Assembly: GCA_015486905.1 (NCBI GenBank)
Contig: WFQV01000493.1
Location: 1 to 5,179, forward strand
Origin: Melioribacteraceae bacterium
GTDB taxonomy: Bacteria > Bacteroidota > Ignavibacteria > Ignavibacteriales > Melioribacteraceae
Direction: 5' to 3'
DNA length: 5,179 bases
Shown piece by piece: positions 4,308 through 5,179 of this stretch. Both the position numbers and the translations under genes were made by a program. Positions within the stretch are counted from its first letter, which is position 1; every line of letters starts with the position of its first letter. A model generated the notes under the pieces. That model worked only from the letters and a program-made list of their open reading frames with translations, made no database searches and was not told where the DNA came from.

Positions 4308-5179
4308 ATGAAACTAAAATTATTATTACCGCTATTAATTTTAGTTCCTTTAATATTTACAACTTGCGTTGAACCGCCAAATAATGCAACGGTTTCAACG
4401 GAATTAGGCGGCAAAGTTGTAAAGGCAGACGGTAAACCCTTTAGTGGTGTAACCGTTTCATTTGATAAAAATACCGTTACCACCGATAGCAAAGGTAATT
4501 ATATTTTTAAGAATATCTTTGACGGAACAAAGACTTTAACATTTTCAAAAACAAATTACGCAACACAGACGAAAAAGATTACCGTAATAAAAAACGATTT
4601 TACTTTGGTTAATACCGTTACACTATTAAAGTTAGGTGGTTTTTATGGAACCGTAAAGGATAATAATAATAATTTGGTTGTAAAAGCCAAACTAACAACG
4701 GAACCAGCCACAAAAACGGTTTACACTGATTCTCAAGGTGTTTATTCTTTTACTCTTTTACAAGCTCGTGGTTACAAGGTAACAGCGCAAAAGGAAAACT
4801 ATGCTAAAATTACAACCTATGTAACTGTAGAAGACGGCAAGAACAAAGAGTTTAATATATCTGTTTTAACGCTTGGCGGAATAGAAGGAACGGTAAAGGG
4901 AAGCAATGGTAATCCGATTTCCGGAGTAAAAGTAACAACAGACCCGGCAACAGATACGGTTTATACGAATTCTCAAGGTGAATATTTATTTAACTATTTG
5001 CAAACGGGCAGTTACACGTTAACCTTTACAAAGAAAAACTATGTTACCCAAAAAGCTTCTGTAACCGTAACAGACGGAAATACTACAACAAAAAATATTA
5101 CTTTTCTAACTCTCGGAGGTATTAAAGGCAAGGTAACCGGAAGCAACGGTAATCCGATTTCCGGAGTAAAAGTAACAAC
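4308..5179 (+). CDS. Lipoprotein with tandem carboxypeptidase-regulatory-like repeats, 3' truncated
   Basis: The gene is open from ATG 4308 to the window end, with 290 complete codons visible. The N-terminus MKLKLLLPLLILVPLIFTTC is a lipoprotein signal with Cys20 as the likely lipidated residue. The FTTC box is looser than the usual L-A/S-G/A-C, but Bacteroidota tolerate such boxes. Residues 33-108 are a first domain, 109-188 and 189-268 are two full repeats of exactly 80 residues, and a fourth starts at 269. Each starts LGG, then G-x-V, S-N-G-N-P-I-S-G-V-K-V in the better copies, T-D/N-S-Q-G-x-Y-x-F and N-Y. This is the CarboxypepD_reg-like (PF13620, prealbumin-like) pattern. No enzymatic domain is visible so far; a catalytic or binding C-terminus may lie beyond the window. 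It is probably a membrane-tethered, extended stalk or adhesin-like protein of the cell surface or periplasm. It has its own Shine-Dalgarno and a 331-bp upstream gap, so it is likely a separate transcription unit. Confidence 0.88.
   Translation, partial: MKLKLLLPLLILVPLIFTTCVEPPNNATVSTELGGKVVKADGKPFSGVTVSFDKNTVTTDSKGNYIFKNIFDGTKTLTFSKTNYATQTKKITVIKNDFTLVNTVTLLKLGGFYGTVKDNNNNLVVKAKLTTEPATKTVYTDSQGVYSFTLLQARGYKVTAQKENYAKITTYVTVEDGKNKEFNISVLTLGGIEGTVKGSNGNPISGVKVTTDPATDTVYTNSQGEYLFNYLQTGSYTLTFTKKNYVTQKASVTVTDGNTTTKNITFLTLGGIKGKVTGSNGNPISGVKVT
4632..5179 (+). repeat. 240-bp tandem coding repeats of the lipoprotein
   Basis: Repeat starts at 4632, 4872 and 5112 are exactly 240 bp apart; an older 228-bp unit precedes them from 4404. 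The unit at 5112 matches the one at 4872 almost base for base where visible: 4899-4939 and 5139-5179 differ at one of 41 bases. The unit at 4632 is more diverged. The gradient suggests the array is expanding toward its 3' side by recombination, and copy number may vary between strains. Confidence 0.85.

Noticed and set aside
4283..4492. Antisense open frame over the lipoprotein start
   Set aside because: It is the shadow of the lipoprotein gene, which has a ribosome site, a lipoprotein signal and domain repeats.

Overview
This is an AT-rich window apart from one GC-rich patch. It carries three genes, all on the + strand, two of them cut by the window edges. The proteins look like envelope proteins of a Gram-negative bacterium of the Bacteroidota/Ignavibacteriota (Chlorobi-like) kind. 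The reasons are a signal peptide ending in Ala before Gln-Gln, a lipoprotein with prealbumin-like repeats, a PEGA-array protein with a PGLGQ C-terminal domain, and simple A-rich intergenic repeats. The lineage is inferred from style, not from a marker gene.

Region 1-1344 is the 3' part of a membrane-anchored protein. It has a charged cytoplasmic-side linker, one transmembrane helix, two nearly identical TPR-like units and a C-terminal formylglycine-generating-enzyme-like (FGE-sulfatase, C-type-lectin fold) domain. Its last ~45 codons switch abruptly to about two-thirds G+C. Sixteen codons there, all ending in C or T, sit where AAC/AAT codons would be expected. This is the signature of a variable region (VR) of a diversity-generating retroelement (DGR), and it is the main discovery of the window. 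No reverse transcriptase, accessory protein gene or template repeat is present here, so the donor cassette would be elsewhere. Two consecutive perfect hairpins follow; the first begins inside the last codons of the gene.

Region 1345-1885 is a 541-bp gene-free stretch. It holds the hairpins, an AT-rich tract, an A-rich repeat shared with the next intergenic region, and two further inverted repeats. Region 1886-3976 is a complete secreted or periplasmic protein of 696 residues, with about six consecutive PEGA-like beta domains and a C-terminal part with two hydrophobic segments. Region 3977-4307 is a second gene-free stretch with the shared A-rich repeat and a duplicated 30-bp element. Region 4308-5179 is the 5' part of a lipoprotein built of ~80-residue carboxypeptidase-regulatory-like repeats that are close to identical at DNA level.

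The wide, repeat-filled gaps suggest three separate transcription units. The common theme is repeat-built cell-envelope or surface proteins, one of which appears to be hypervariable by design. Any direct interaction among the three is not shown by the sequence.
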